Shown here: positions 1 to 8,763 of the stretch, piece after piece
How positions within the stretch are numbered: position 1 is the first letter of the stretch
Layout: every line of letters begins with the position of its first letter
Source of the DNA: Niastella sp. OAS944
Lineage (GTDB): Bacteria > Bacteroidota > Bacteroidia > Chitinophagales > Chitinophagaceae
NCBI GenBank assembly: GCA_024809215.1
Contig: JANUBW010000003.1
Location: 620,001-684,000, forward strand
Direction: 5' to 3'
Length of the DNA stretch: 64,000 nucleotides
Program-made: the position numbers and the translations under genes
The notes under the pieces: model-generated
Database searches by the model: none
What the model was told of the DNA's origin: nothing
The model's input: only the letters and a program-made list of their open reading frames with translations

Positions 1-345
1 TATATTTTATTTTCAAAGATCACCATTACCAATGGCGACTTCAAGTATGAAAGTTTAGGTGTAACCTCAATGGTTGTGCATCCTGCTCACCAAAAAAGAG
101 GACTCGGTGCCAAATTGCTTATTATTGGTTTACAAAAAGCAACAGAGCTTGGTTATACCGATGTTTTTGTTTTTGGACATGAATTCTATTTTCCCAAATT
201 TGGCTTTTTGCCCGCAGCACGTTGGAATATTCGACCACCATTTGAGGTGCCTTCAGAAGTATTTATGGCATTAGAACTAATCCCCAACTCATTACAAAAT
301 GTGTCGGGGATCGTTGAATTTCCTATAGAGTTTTCAGTAATATAA
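1..345 (+). CDS. GNAT family N-acetyltransferase, 5' end missing
   Basis: The reading frame is open from the first base of the window, so the N-terminus lies outside it. The visible part has the acetyl-CoA binding loop of GNAT enzymes (VHPAHQKRGLGAKLL, matching the V-x-P-x-x-Q-x-x-G-x-G pattern) followed by the typical GH-x-x-Y-Y-x-K-F-G-F segment. That combination resembles YhbS-type acetyltransferases (COG3153), which transfer an acetyl group from acetyl-CoA to an amine. The substrate cannot be told. An internal ATG at 70 would start inside the acetyl-CoA domain and is not a believable start. It converges with the PAP2 gene, with about 20 bases between the ends. Confidence 0.85.
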   Translation, partial: YILFSKITITNGDFKYESLGVTSMVVHPAHQKRGLGAKLLIIGLQKATELGYTDVFVFGHEFYFPKFGFLPAARWNIRPPFEVPSEVFMALELIPNSLQNVSGIVEFPIEFSVI

Positions 346-364
346 AGCTTGTATTCTCTTCCTG

Positions 365-1234
365 TCATAATTTGTATCTAACGGCCAGCCCATGTGATAA
401 GCCGGTGAATGGCGTTATAGAAAGATTCGGATTTTTGATCAGTCTGGTCTTATGTAATTTCGGAACCAGTATTCCGGTAAGGGTACCTTGTACTACTCCC
501 AACGCTATATCTGAAGGAAAGTGTAAACCACCCCTATACCGCCAGTAAGCGGTTGCGCCGGTAGCAGCACCAGCTAACCCATACCATACCCATTTTGCTT
601 TTGAATCCGGATGATAATCGGCCCATACCTGTGCAAAGAAGAAGGTTGAAGTAGCCACCAATGCTACGTGCCCCGCATAGAATGAATTCTTACCTCCACC
701 TCGCGTACGATAATCTAAAGGCGTTCCTTCATCCCATACATATGGCCGGTAGCGGTTGGTAAGGTAGGTTGAACCTGTGTATAATAAACCGGTTACCGAC
801 ATAGCCTCCAGGTATAGAAAGGAGAGCTTTGCAATGTCTTTTCTCATTCGTTTATCAAATAAGAAAAATACAGGCATCGGCATCGATGCATAGAAAGGTA
901 AATAACTTATTTTATCAACCTTTTCATTATAAGGTCGTATGGCCCAACGATCGAAACGTGGTACCTGGCTTTTATCCAGTGCCAGTATTGTTTCTGCATC
1001 ACTGGGGTCTTTACTATAAATTTGGGAAAAGGCGTATAACGACCATAAAGTTCCCGTAGCGGTCACCGGTATATCGGCGCCCAGGTTAAGTTTGTAAACC
1101 TCTTTAGGTTTGTCTTTTATTTCCGGCTGTTGAATGGGTAATGTATCGCGAGTCAGAAGTACAGAGTCATTCTGTGCATGTACTGATGCGAATACAAAAA
1201 GGAAAGCCGGAACTACTACTATCAATTTCTTCAT
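365..1234 (-). CDS. PAP2 superfamily phosphatase, exported
   Basis: A 289-residue protein with a cleavable signal peptide (about 1-20, ending in VHAQ). The three phosphatase motifs of the PAP2/acid phosphatase superfamily are visible: NRYRP near residues 160-163, FYAGH at 185-189 (the PSGH-like motif with catalytic His189), and R-x5-H-x3-D around 232-242 (RYRGGLHFPSD). Several hydrophobic stretches lie between them. Such proteins dephosphorylate lipid phosphates such as undecaprenyl pyrophosphate, phosphatidate or lipid A at the membrane; which one applies here cannot be read from sequence. The gene stands alone, reads leftward, and is separated from the upstream glucosidase gene by a strong palindrome. 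Confidence 0.85.
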   Translation of the reverse strand: MKKLIVVVPAFLFVFASVHAQNDSVLLTRDTLPIQQPEIKDKPKEVYKLNLGADIPVTATGTLWSLYAFSQIYSKDPSDAETILALDKSQVPRFDRWAIRPYNEKVDKISYLPFYASMPMPVFFLFDKRMRKDIAKLSFLYLEAMSVTGLLYTGSTYLTNRYRPYVWDEGTPLDYRTRGGGKNSFYAGHVALVATSTFFFAQVWADYHPDSKAKWVWYGLAGAATGATAYWRYRGGLHFPSDIALGVVQGTLTGILVPKLHKTRLIKNPNLSITPFTGLSHGLAVRYKL

Positions 1235-1362
1235 AGCTGTCCTTTTTTGTATAAATCATATTCTTTGTACACTTACAGTTTTGCAATACATATGCCATGG
1301 GCACAATGGGGAAGGCTACCAGGTAGTAATTATAAAAAGCGAAGACAACCAATTAATTAAAA

Positions 1363-1400
1363 ATCCCGGATGATCATATAATTATATGATCATCCGGGAT
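1363..1400 (-). terminator. 38-bp perfect palindrome, terminator of the glucosidase gene
   Basis: Two 19-base arms are exact reverse complements with no spacer (left arm begins ATCCCGGATGATC). Read on the minus strand the stem is followed by TTTTTAATTAATT, the layout of an intrinsic terminator. It lies 22 bases after the glucosidase stop codon and upstream of the PAP2 gene, so it should insulate the two. Confidence 0.75.
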
Positions 1401-1422
1401 CGCTATTTTTCGTTACCACCCG

Positions 1423-4083
1423 TTACTTCTTTTCTTTCTCTTCCGGTGGTGGTTCATCGGTGAAATATTGTTTTTCTTCCAGTGAATGCACCAGTTCAGC
1501 AACGAGTGCCGTCCAACCGGTTTGGTGGCTGGCCCCTAAGCCTGCACCCGTTTCGCCATGAAAATATTCATAGAACAAAATGAGATCTGCATTTTCGGAG
1601 CGTTGATAAAACCAGCTGTATGCACCATGCGACGGACGTTTGCCATGCTGATTAGGTTGAAACAAAGTAATGAGCCTGCGGGTTAGTTCTTCGGCCACCT
1701 GTATCAGGTTCATCTTTTTTCCTGAACCAGTGGGGCACTCTACCAGCAATTCATTTCCATAAAATTCACCAAAGTGACGAATTGATTGAATGATGATATA
1801 GTTTATGGGCATCCATAACGGGCCACGCCAGTTTGAGTTACCGCCAAACATATCGGAAGTTGAATCGCCGGGCTCATATTGTATCTTATATTCAATACCG
1901 CGAATGGTTACTGAGTATGGATTCTTTTCGTGGTACTTCGACAAAGCGCGTATACCCCACTCTGATAGAAACTGCGTTTCATCTAACAACCTTTGCAACA
2001 GAAATACCACGCGTTCTTTTGGCACCAGCGATAACAAAATTGTTTTACCATCGCTTCTTTCTTCATTGGGCCAAAACTTATTATTCTTCTTACGGTAATT
2101 CTCGAACCAGGTGATGCGTTTCCTGAAATCATCCAGTTTATCTAACATGCGCTTTTCAATGGTTGATACCGCAAAAAGCGATGTGAGCCCTACTATTGAG
2201 AAAATACGTAAGTGTAATGGTTCAGAACCGGCAATTGAAAGGGTATCGTAAAAGAATTTATCCTCCTGGTTCCACATGCCCTGTTCGTTCAACGCTTCGG
2301 CAATCATTACAAACTGCTCAAAGAATTTGGTGCCTGTATCTTCAAATGAACTATCGTGCATGGCAATTTCCAATGCCATATCCAACATATTCAAAGCGTA
2401 CATCCCCATCCAGCTTGTACCATCGGCCTGTTCCAGTTCCATATCATTATGCACCAGGTGGCTACGATTGAATACTCCAATATTATCAAGCCCAAGGAAA
2501 CCGCCCTGGAACATGTTGTTACCATTGGAATCTTTCCGGTTTATCCACCAGGTGAAGTTAATGAGGAGCTTTTGGAACACTCTTTTCAGGAATGGAATAT
2601 CGCCTTTGCCTGTTTGTTTCTTTTCAATTCTATACACTTCCATAGCGGCCCAGGCCTGCACTGGTGGGTTTACATCGCTGAAGTTCCATTCGTACGCAGG
2701 TAACTGCCCATCGGGTTTCATATACCATTCGCGCATGATGAGCGTAAGCTGGTGTTTGGCAAACACAGGGTCAACCATGGCCATGGGAATGCACTGAAAT
2801 GCAAGGTCCCACGCCGCATACCAGGGATATTCCCATTTATCGGGCATGCAAATAATGTCCTGGTTTTTCAGGTGCTTCCAGTCGTGGTTGCGGCCTGTTA
2901 ACCGGGCCGGGTTTATTGGCGATAGCTGGTCGCTGGTAGTGAGCCAGCGTTCTATATCAAAGTGGTAATACTGTTTACTCCATAATAAACCGGCCAATGC
3001 ACGACGCGAAATTCTTGCCAGTCCGGTTGTTTTTGTATTCTCCAGCACCTTGGCATAAAAGGCATCGGCTTCCTCCTTCCGTAATTTAAAAATGTCTTCA
3101 AAGCCGGGGTGAAAAGGCGTTTCAATCATTTTATTGCTGAGCCGCAAATAAATGCTTTCTGAACGACCACCCTGTATGCGTAGTTTATATACTGGTGCAA
3201 ACTTGGTCCCCGATTTCTTTTGCCGTAGCGCAGCAATATTTTCTCCTTTTATAATGGCGCCATGAAAAGCATCCTTGGTAAAAGGCGATAAATTTGGTTT
3301 GCCGCTCACCACTTCAAAATTGGTTTCATTTTCGGTGAACAGGCAATCACGTGGCGGTTGAAAATATAAATAGTAAGTGCCAAGCCGGTGGTGCGTGGCC
3401 TTTACCGATGTTTTATCGCGCCAGGCAATGGAAGGCTTTTTCTTCGACGCATCCCAGCTCCAGCGATTGTAAAACCATAGTGTAGGCAATACTGTTATTT
3501 CGGCCGATTTGCTGTGATGGTTATGAATATTGATCCTGATGCCAATGTCTTTTGAATTGTGTTTGGCATAGGTGATATTTACATCGAAATATTCGTTGTT
3601 GTTAAAAATGCCCGTATCGAGAATTTCAAATTCAGGCTCGGTGCGTGAACGTTGCCTGTTTGCTGACAATAGTTCGTCGTAAGGAAATTTTTGTTGTGGG
3701 TATTTATACAAATACTCCATATAATAATGGGTAGGCAAATTGTCGAGGTAGTAATACAGTTCCTTTACATCCTCGCCATGGTTGCCTTCATAGTTGCCAA
3801 GGCCAAACAGTCTTTCTTTCAAAATGGCATCCTTTCCATTCCAAACAGTAATGGCGAAACACAGGTTTTGAAAGAAATCAGAGATACCTGCAATTCCATC
3901 TTCACCCCAACGATAGGCGCGAAAGCGCGACTGATCATGGTTCAGGTAATTCCAGGCATCACCATTTGCGCTAAAATCTTCCCTAACTGTCCCCCATTGG
4001 CGTTCGCTTAGATACGGTCCCCATTGTTCCAAAGGAATTTTCCTTGTGGAATTAACCGCAAGTCGTTGATGTTCTGCACTCAT
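1423..4083 (-). CDS. Glycoside hydrolase family 63-like glucosidase (MGH1-like)
   Basis: An 886-residue protein without signal peptide, so probably cytoplasmic. The C-terminal two thirds form the (alpha/alpha)6 barrel of GH63-type enzymes. A conserved block near residues 396-432 (TGRNHDW, then YPWYAAWDLAF) places Asp426 where the general acid of this family sits, and a block near the end (YQRSENADLILFYEYF and HGETGAG) carries candidate base glutamates. Family members cleave alpha-glucosides, or mannosylglycerate/glucosylglycerate in the MGH group; the substrate here is not known. A good Shine-Dalgarno (AAAGGAGG, 4087-4094) supports the start at 4083. It is transcribed alone and ends at the palindromic terminator. 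Confidence 0.85.
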   Translation of the reverse strand: MSAEHQRLAVNSTRKIPLEQWGPYLSERQWGTVREDFSANGDAWNYLNHDQSRFRAYRWGEDGIAGISDFFQNLCFAITVWNGKDAILKERLFGLGNYEGNHGEDVKELYYYLDNLPTHYYMEYLYKYPQQKFPYDELLSANRQRSRTEPEFEILDTGIFNNNEYFDVNITYAKHNSKDIGIRINIHNHHSKSAEITVLPTLWFYNRWSWDASKKKPSIAWRDKTSVKATHHRLGTYYLYFQPPRDCLFTENETNFEVVSGKPNLSPFTKDAFHGAIIKGENIAALRQKKSGTKFAPVYKLRIQGGRSESIYLRLSNKMIETPFHPGFEDIFKLRKEEADAFYAKVLENTKTTGLARISRRALAGLLWSKQYYHFDIERWLTTSDQLSPINPARLTGRNHDWKHLKNQDIICMPDKWEYPWYAAWDLAFQCIPMAMVDPVFAKHQLTLIMREWYMKPDGQLPAYEWNFSDVNPPVQAWAAMEVYRIEKKQTGKGDIPFLKRVFQKLLINFTWWINRKDSNGNNMFQGGFLGLDNIGVFNRSHLVHNDMELEQADGTSWMGMYALNMLDMALEIAMHDSSFEDTGTKFFEQFVMIAEALNEQGMWNQEDKFFYDTLSIAGSEPLHLRIFSIVGLTSLFAVSTIEKRMLDKLDDFRKRITWFENYRKKNNKFWPNEERSDGKTILLSLVPKERVVFLLQRLLDETQFLSEWGIRALSKYHEKNPYSVTIRGIEYKIQYEPGDSTSDMFGGNSNWRGPLWMPINYIIIQSIRHFGEFYGNELLVECPTGSGKKMNLIQVAEELTRRLITLFQPNQHGKRPSHGAYSWFYQRSENADLILFYEYFHGETGAGLGASHQTGWTALVAELVHSLEEKQYFTDEPPPEEKEKK

Positions 4084-4086
4084 GTT

Positions 4087-4094
4087 CCTCCTTT
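4087..4094 (-). promoter_or_regulatory. Shine-Dalgarno of the glucosidase gene
   Basis: On the minus strand AAAGGAGG lies three bases before the ATG. Shine-Dalgarno sites this complete are uncommon in Bacteroidota, so this one both fixes the start and suggests strong translation. Confidence 0.6.
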
Positions 4095-4277
4095 AATAAT
4101 GATAATCAATGCGCTGGCAAGCGACCGGCGGTAAGCATCAATTAAATAATTATGGTACTAATTATTATTATGAAGTTACTGTATAGGAGGCATTTAATAA
4201 AAAGAATGGAGCTGTTTATGAAAGAAATTAAACATATAGGCGGGCGCCTAAACAAGTATTAATATGGGTGGGGAACA

Positions 4278-4442
4278 TTAAAAATCCATCATTTTGGCAT
4301 TCTTTAGTAACTCGTTTGCTTTCGCCAATTTTTCGGGGAATAAAGTACCTTCTGAAAGACGTATTGGTTTTACTGCAACAACATTCTTTCGACCTTTCGA
4401 TTTTGATTTACTTATTCTTCTTAATGTTTTTTTCTTTGGCAT
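4278..4442 (-). CDS. 54-residue basic protein, copy 2 of a tandem pair
   Basis: The minus strand reads ATG CCA AAG AAA AAA ACA and gives a 54-residue protein beginning MPKKKTLRRI and ending NAKMMDF. The first 20 residues are Lys/Arg/Ser rich. The second half holds TLFPEKLAKA, shared exactly with the neighbouring 54-residue protein. Equal length, equal position of the motif and codon-level divergence support a real gene even though it is very short. I do not recognise the family. It is the last gene of a putative operon headed by the DUF6934 gene. Confidence 0.6.
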   Translation of the reverse strand: MPKKKTLRRISKSKSKGRKNVVAVKPIRLSEGTLFPEKLAKANELLKNAKMMDF

Positions 4443-4514
4443 ATATCAACTTGAAAGAAAGAATAACTATATAGGCGGGCGGCCTAAACAAACAAATCAA
4501 TATAGGTAGGGAAG

Positions 4515-4679
4515 TTAAAATTTGATCTCTCCAATCTCTTTTAAGATAGCTTCTGCTTTGGCTAACTTTTCAGGGAATAAAGTATCCTTTGCAGGATGCA
4601 ATGTTTTTATTACAATAACAGTATTCTGATCTTTTAATCTTTTTGTAGACCTTCTCTTTACTGTTTTCTTCTTTGCCAT
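4515..4679 (-). CDS. 54-residue basic protein, copy 1 of a tandem pair
   Basis: The minus strand gives a 54-residue protein beginning MAKKKTVKRR and ending KEIGEIKF. A strongly basic N-terminus (9 Lys/Arg in the first 16 residues) is followed by a beta-prone stretch (TVIVIKTLH) and the segment TLFPEKLAKAEAILKEI, which looks like an amphipathic helix. It starts only 9 bases after the DUF6934 stop codon, which implies co-transcription. The basic tail could bind nucleic acid; this is a guess. Function is unknown. Confidence 0.65.
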   Translation of the reverse strand: MAKKKTVKRRSTKRLKDQNTVIVIKTLHPAKDTLFPEKLAKAEAILKEIGEIKF

Positions 4680-4688
4680 ATATCAAAT

Positions 4689-5141
4689 TTAATTAATTCT
4701 TTTTACTAAAAAAGCATAATAATTATCTGTGCTTTCCGCATCAAATGGAATTTGTACTGATTCACCTTCTTTGTCAACAAGCCCAAGTACAGCAAATTTT
4801 GCACTAAATGATTGATAATATGTTTTTAAAATGCGTTTGTATAATAAGGTTCGCAGAGGTGTGCTTCCCGAAAACAATATTATATAAGCCGGATTTTGTT
4901 CGGTAAAATCTTGTAGAATATCAACGACCGTTGCAAAGATCTTAATAATATCCCCGTTGTTTGAATTAACCTTGTCATCTATCTCACCATTTGGTAACAG
5001 ATCGCCAAAAGCCAGGTTATAAACATCACTTTTTGACATTGGAGTAAACTCCACTACTTTATCTATAGCCCGTTTACCTGAACTTGTAAACGTATATCTA
5101 TGCAAAGATTCCCTACTGAATTCATAAGGCGGATTACTCAT
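4689..5141 (-). CDS. DUF6934-like protein
   Basis: A 150-residue soluble protein. The core (VYNLAFGDLLP near residues 40-50, then GEIDDKVNSNNGD and ATVVDILQDF, then ILFSGSTPLRTLLYKRIL) matches what I remember of the Bacteroidota family DUF6934, including the conserved SNNGD and the GST-x-x-R-T-x-L-Y segment. No activity is known for the family as far as I recall. It heads a compact leftward cassette with two small basic proteins. The compact layout of an orphan DUF plus small partners is typical of accessory modules such as toxin-antitoxin systems, but nothing in the sequence proves that. Confidence 0.7.
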   Translation of the reverse strand: MSNPPYEFSRESLHRYTFTSSGKRAIDKVVEFTPMSKSDVYNLAFGDLLPNGEIDDKVNSNNGDIIKIFATVVDILQDFTEQNPAYIILFSGSTPLRTLLYKRILKTYYQSFSAKFAVLGLVDKEGESVQIPFDAESTDNYYAFLVKRIN

Positions 5142-5239
5142 TACATATATTTTATTAGCAGTCTTATTTATAATTACCTACTAATAAAACAATCTATTTA
5201 CTTCTTCATACTAATGCTCTCCGTAATTTTTGATATTTA

Positions 5240-5998
5240 TCAAGTAGTTCCCTTATTCAAAAACGGTTTTAGTAAATCAATAGGTACCGGGAATATAGTG
5301 GTTGAATTATTTTCTGTTGCAATTTCGCGTAGTGTTTGTAAGTAACGCAACGTTAGTGCACTGGGCTGCTCGCTTAAAATGCGGGCGGCATCGGCCAGTC
5401 GCTGCGAAGCCTGGTATTCACCTTCGGCAGCAATTACTTTCGAGCGACGCTCGCGTTCTGCTTCTGCCTGCTTAGCCATAGCACGTTGCATTTCCTGCGG
5501 CAGATCAATTTGTTTTACTTCTACATTCGAAACTTTTATACCCCATGGCTCAGTATGCGTATCAATGATCTGTTGCAACTTTTGATTTATTTTTTCGCGC
5601 TGCGATAAAAGATCATCCAACTCCGATTGCCCTAACACACTGCGTAATGTTGTTTGTGAAAATTGAGAAGTAGCCACCAAATAATTCTCTACTTCTACAA
5701 TAGCTTTTTGTGGTTGCAATACCCTGAAGTATACAACGGCATTTACTTTTATTGAAACGTTGTCTTCGGTAATAATATCTTGCGGCGGCACATCCATTAC
5801 TACTGTGCGCAAACTTACTTTTACCATTTTATCAATAACGGGTATTAATATAATAAGGCCGGGCCCGCGCACCGATATCAGGCGACCTAATCTGAATACA
5901 ACGCCGCGTTCGTATTCGCGCAAAATGCGAATGGCACTGCTAAGTATGAAGATGAAGAAAAACAGTATGACAATGGCCGATACAGGTAATGTTTGCAT
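5240..5998 (-). CDS. Slipin / stomatin-like SPFH protein
   Basis: A 252-residue protein with one N-terminal membrane segment (about 5-26) followed by an SPFH (band 7) domain: [25 protein letters not shown], the V-x-x-Q-x-IITEDN region and a C-terminal charged helix with EAERERR and AAEGE. Slipins assemble as membrane scaffolds and are paired with NfeD proteases. That partner is directly upstream here, with 12 bases between the genes, so the two form one operon. The pair is thought to regulate membrane protein turnover or membrane stress. The short C-terminal tail ends in LLKPFLNKG, usual for this group. Confidence 0.9.
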   Translation of the reverse strand: MQTLPVSAIVILFFFIFILSSAIRILREYERGVVFRLGRLISVRGPGLIILIPVIDKMVKVSLRTVVMDVPPQDIITEDNVSIKVNAVVYFRVLQPQKAIVEVENYLVATSQFSQTTLRSVLGQSELDDLLSQREKINQKLQQIIDTHTEPWGIKVSNVEVKQIDLPQEMQRAMAKQAEAERERRSKVIAAEGEYQASQRLADAARILSEQPSALTLRYLQTLREIATENNSTTIFPVPIDLLKPFLNKGTT

Positions 5999-6010
5999 AA
6001 TTAAATAGGT

Positions 6011-7300
6011 TTATACTGAAGGTTCATTATATGGTTCAACCTGAAGCGTGAAATTCAAAAAACCGGTTACCACTACTTTTCTTCCTTCGGCAATAAGACC
6101 TGTTTTTGAAATAGCTTTCCATATTTCGCCATGCATGCGCACTGTACCACCAGGATTTAGCTCACTTAACGATTGACCTATTTCACCAATCATTGCTTCT
6201 AAACCAATGGCCGGTTTTGCGCGCTGCGCTTTTAATCCCATCCCTATAACAAACAAAAAGAAAAGTGAACTTATAGTTACTGCCGTTATGATAACCGTTA
6301 ATGAAAGACTGGCCACATGCCAGGTTTCATCTGTTCGTATGAGCATCATAGAGCCAAGCAATAATGATATAACACCACCAATGCCTAACAAACCATGACT
6401 TACAATTTTTATTTCGAGCAAAAATAATATAACACCAAAAACAATGAGCGCAAGACCTGCATAGTTAACCGGTAAGGTATGCATGGCATACAAAGCAAGT
6501 ATGATGCAAATGCCACCAATGACACCGGGAAAAATAGCACCCGGACTGTACAGTTCAAAAAGCAATCCGTACAAACCCAGCAGGAATAAGATATACGCTA
6601 CATTGGGATCACTTAGAATATTGAGCATTTTTTCGCCCCAGCCCATTTCGAGCATATGTATAGTTGCGTTTTTTGTATTTAATGAAACAGTACCTGTACT
6701 AACGGTAATCTGTTTACCATCTATTTTATTAAGCAACTCCTGTTCACTGCCAGCAACCAGATTGATCACATTATTTTCCAGTGCTTCGGCTTCAGTTAAC
6801 GAAACACTATTGCGAACGGCTTGTGCACCCCAATCGGCATTGCGCCCACGTTTGGCTGCGATGGATTTTATAAATGCCATAGCATCGTTAGTAGCTTTTG
6901 TACTCATAATGGAATCCATTTCGCCCTGGGTAGTTACGGGGTGTGCCGCACCAATATTGGTGCCGGGCGCCATGGCCGCAATATGTGCAGCCATAGTTAT
7001 AAATACACCAGCTGAACCGGCATGCGCTCCGCCCGGAGAAACATATACAACCACCGGCACCGGCGATTCAAGAATATCACTTACAATAACACGGGTACTT
7101 TTCAGCAATCCGCCCGGTGTATTTAAATGAATAAGTAAACAAGTGGCGCGTTCATTTTGCGCTACTTCTATAGCGCGATGAATAAAATCGGCAGTAGCGG
7201 GATTGATAGTTGCTTCTAATTTTATGGAAAGTACTTTTTGCGCATACAATGGCCAGGGACAAGCCAATAGCAGAATGAAGTATAGTAGTACACGCCTCAT
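6011..7300 (-). CDS. NfeD family membrane serine protease (ClpP-class)
   Basis: A 429-residue protein with a signal peptide (1-20), an N-terminal ClpP-like protease domain (about 25-210), a block of four to five membrane segments (about 230-360) and a C-terminal NfeD OB-fold domain (about 370-429). The catalytic dyad is visible: Ser96 in HAGSAG and Lys135 in MSTK, at nearly the positions known from Pyrococcus 1510-N (Ser97 and Lys138). GGLL and GTNIGAAHP complete the family signature. It cleaves hydrophobic segments, including stomatin C-termini, and sits immediately upstream of its slipin partner. Confidence 0.92.
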   Translation of the reverse strand: MRRVLLYFILLLACPWPLYAQKVLSIKLEATINPATADFIHRAIEVAQNERATCLLIHLNTPGGLLKSTRVIVSDILESPVPVVVYVSPGGAHAGSAGVFITMAAHIAAMAPGTNIGAAHPVTTQGEMDSIMSTKATNDAMAFIKSIAAKRGRNADWGAQAVRNSVSLTEAEALENNVINLVAGSEQELLNKIDGKQITVSTGTVSLNTKNATIHMLEMGWGEKMLNILSDPNVAYILFLLGLYGLLFELYSPGAIFPGVIGGICIILALYAMHTLPVNYAGLALIVFGVILFLLEIKIVSHGLLGIGGVISLLLGSMMLIRTDETWHVASLSLTVIITAVTISSLFFLFVIGMGLKAQRAKPAIGLEAMIGEIGQSLSELNPGGTVRMHGEIWKAISKTGLIAEGRKVVVTGFLNFTLQVEPYNEPSV

Positions 7301-7442
7301 ACATTCAAAAAGCTTTTATCTGCAGAATACCGCTATATGTAATTTACAAAAATTGCACGGGAACAGCAATTTTAAATTCGAACGGTAAATTAGATAAAAG
7401 CATATATGAAATGCAGGCCCAAAGCGGCTTTTAGATATATAT

Positions 7443-8702
7443 CTATAATATCCAACCGAGAAGGAAACAAAACAATACAATAAAAGGAGAGGGGATCTTT
7501 GAAAAACTTAGCAATAGCCAGGTGCCTAGTATAACGGCCATATTCAATATGCTTACAGTATGAAAACCGATAAATGAAATATCGCGCATCATATATATGG
7601 TACCTGCCACCATTATTCCTACTACCACAGCATTGATGCCTTCCAATGCACGGTATACAATTACATAGCGTTGCAGGTTATGCCAAATGGGAAAAAAGAA
7701 AAGAACAAGTAAGGCGCTTGGTAAAAAAATAGCCACCGAGCCAATAAGGCAACCCAACAATTGCCAACCGGTTCCTTTATCTTTCATGGCCATGCCGCCC
7801 ATAAAAGAAGAGACAGAAAACACAGGGCCGGGCATAGCGCGAACAATACCTGCGCCGGTATAAAAATCATCGCGCTCAATGCTGATCACATTTTCTTTTT
7901 TGTTCAGGTTCTTCCTGATAACCACCGGCGACTTTGGGCGTTCAACATATTGCTCGTACATCATAGGAATTAAAACCTGTCCGCCGCCAAATACCAGACT
8001 GCCGAAGCGATAGGTATTTTCAAAAAGGTTTAGCGGACGGCGATTGGGCCAGTCATTTTTACGAGCCAATTCACTTACTACCCCGGCCATTAAAAATATG
8101 ATGGCAAACAGCCAGATGTTTCCCCATTTTATTTGTTTAACGGGTTGCGCTTTTTCGGGAATGCGTTTGTCACTGAGGTTGGTAACAAACCCGCCCACCA
8201 ATAACAGTATCGGAAATATCCAGGGCGACTTAAACAAAAAGTAAGTAGTGACTGAACTTACTATCATTATAACCCGGGTAATATTATTATGTATGGCCAG
8301 CCGGAACGACCTGGTTGCAGCAAATGCCAGGAAGCCCACCGCCATGGGTTGAATATATTTAAAGACGCCATTACTGATGGACTTACTATCAATGTACTCA
8401 AGCAAAAAAGAAAAGGCGCCCATTAAAATACAGGCCGGGGCAATCCAGATGGCGAGGGTTAAAACGGCCAGCGGTATTCCGCCGCGTTTGTAACCGATCA
8501 ATGTTAATACCTGGGTTGAAGATGCGCCGGGCAACAGTTGGCAGAAAGAATTATATTCCAACAATTCCTGTTCGGTAACATCGTGCCGGCGGTGAACGAA
8601 AGTTTTCATTACCATGCCAAAATGACCTTGCGGTCCGCCAAAGGCAGAAACACTATGAATAAAAACCGCTTTTAAAAAAGGTATATGGCGCAGTAATATC
8701 AT
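7443..8702 (-). CDS. chrA: Chromate transporter, CHR family (two-domain form)
   Basis: A 419-residue polytopic membrane protein with two homologous halves. The first begins with [11 protein letters not shown] and contains the family signature [16 protein letters not shown]. The second repeats it as [12 protein letters not shown] and [15 protein letters not shown]. Duplicated domains are typical of long-chain CHR proteins, which export chromate by proton or sulfate exchange in characterised members. In many organisms the physiological substrate is uncertain. No chrB or other resistance gene is nearby; the gene stands between nfeD and a beta-lactamase-like gene, all leftward. Confidence 0.88.
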   Translation of the reverse strand: MILLRHIPFLKAVFIHSVSAFGGPQGHFGMVMKTFVHRRHDVTEQELLEYNSFCQLLPGASSTQVLTLIGYKRGGIPLAVLTLAIWIAPACILMGAFSFLLEYIDSKSISNGVFKYIQPMAVGFLAFAATRSFRLAIHNNITRVIMIVSSVTTYFLFKSPWIFPILLLVGGFVTNLSDKRIPEKAQPVKQIKWGNIWLFAIIFLMAGVVSELARKNDWPNRRPLNLFENTYRFGSLVFGGGQVLIPMMYEQYVERPKSPVVIRKNLNKKENVISIERDDFYTGAGIVRAMPGPVFSVSSFMGGMAMKDKGTGWQLLGCLIGSVAIFLPSALLVLFFFPIWHNLQRYVIVYRALEGINAVVVGIMVAGTIYMMRDISFIGFHTVSILNMAVILGTWLLLSFSKIPSPFIVLFCFLLGWIL

Positions 8703-8763
8703 TCCATTTATTCAAAACCCCGAATGGGCACAAGTTAGGCAATGTTGCGTTAGGTCAGACGAC

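Larger units (their letters stand above)
4234..4679 (-). repeat. Diverged tandem duplication (period about 236 bp) carrying two small genes
   Basis: Two neighbouring units, about 4234-4442 and 4469-4679, share gene order and sequence. Each contains a 54-codon ORF on the minus strand and a matching downstream tail starting ATATAGGCGGGCG (4234 and 4469) that ends with a GGGTGGGGAA or GGTAGGGAA stretch next to the stop codon. The coding parts have diverged while keeping length and frame, which points to an old duplication under protein-level selection. Confidence 0.7.
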
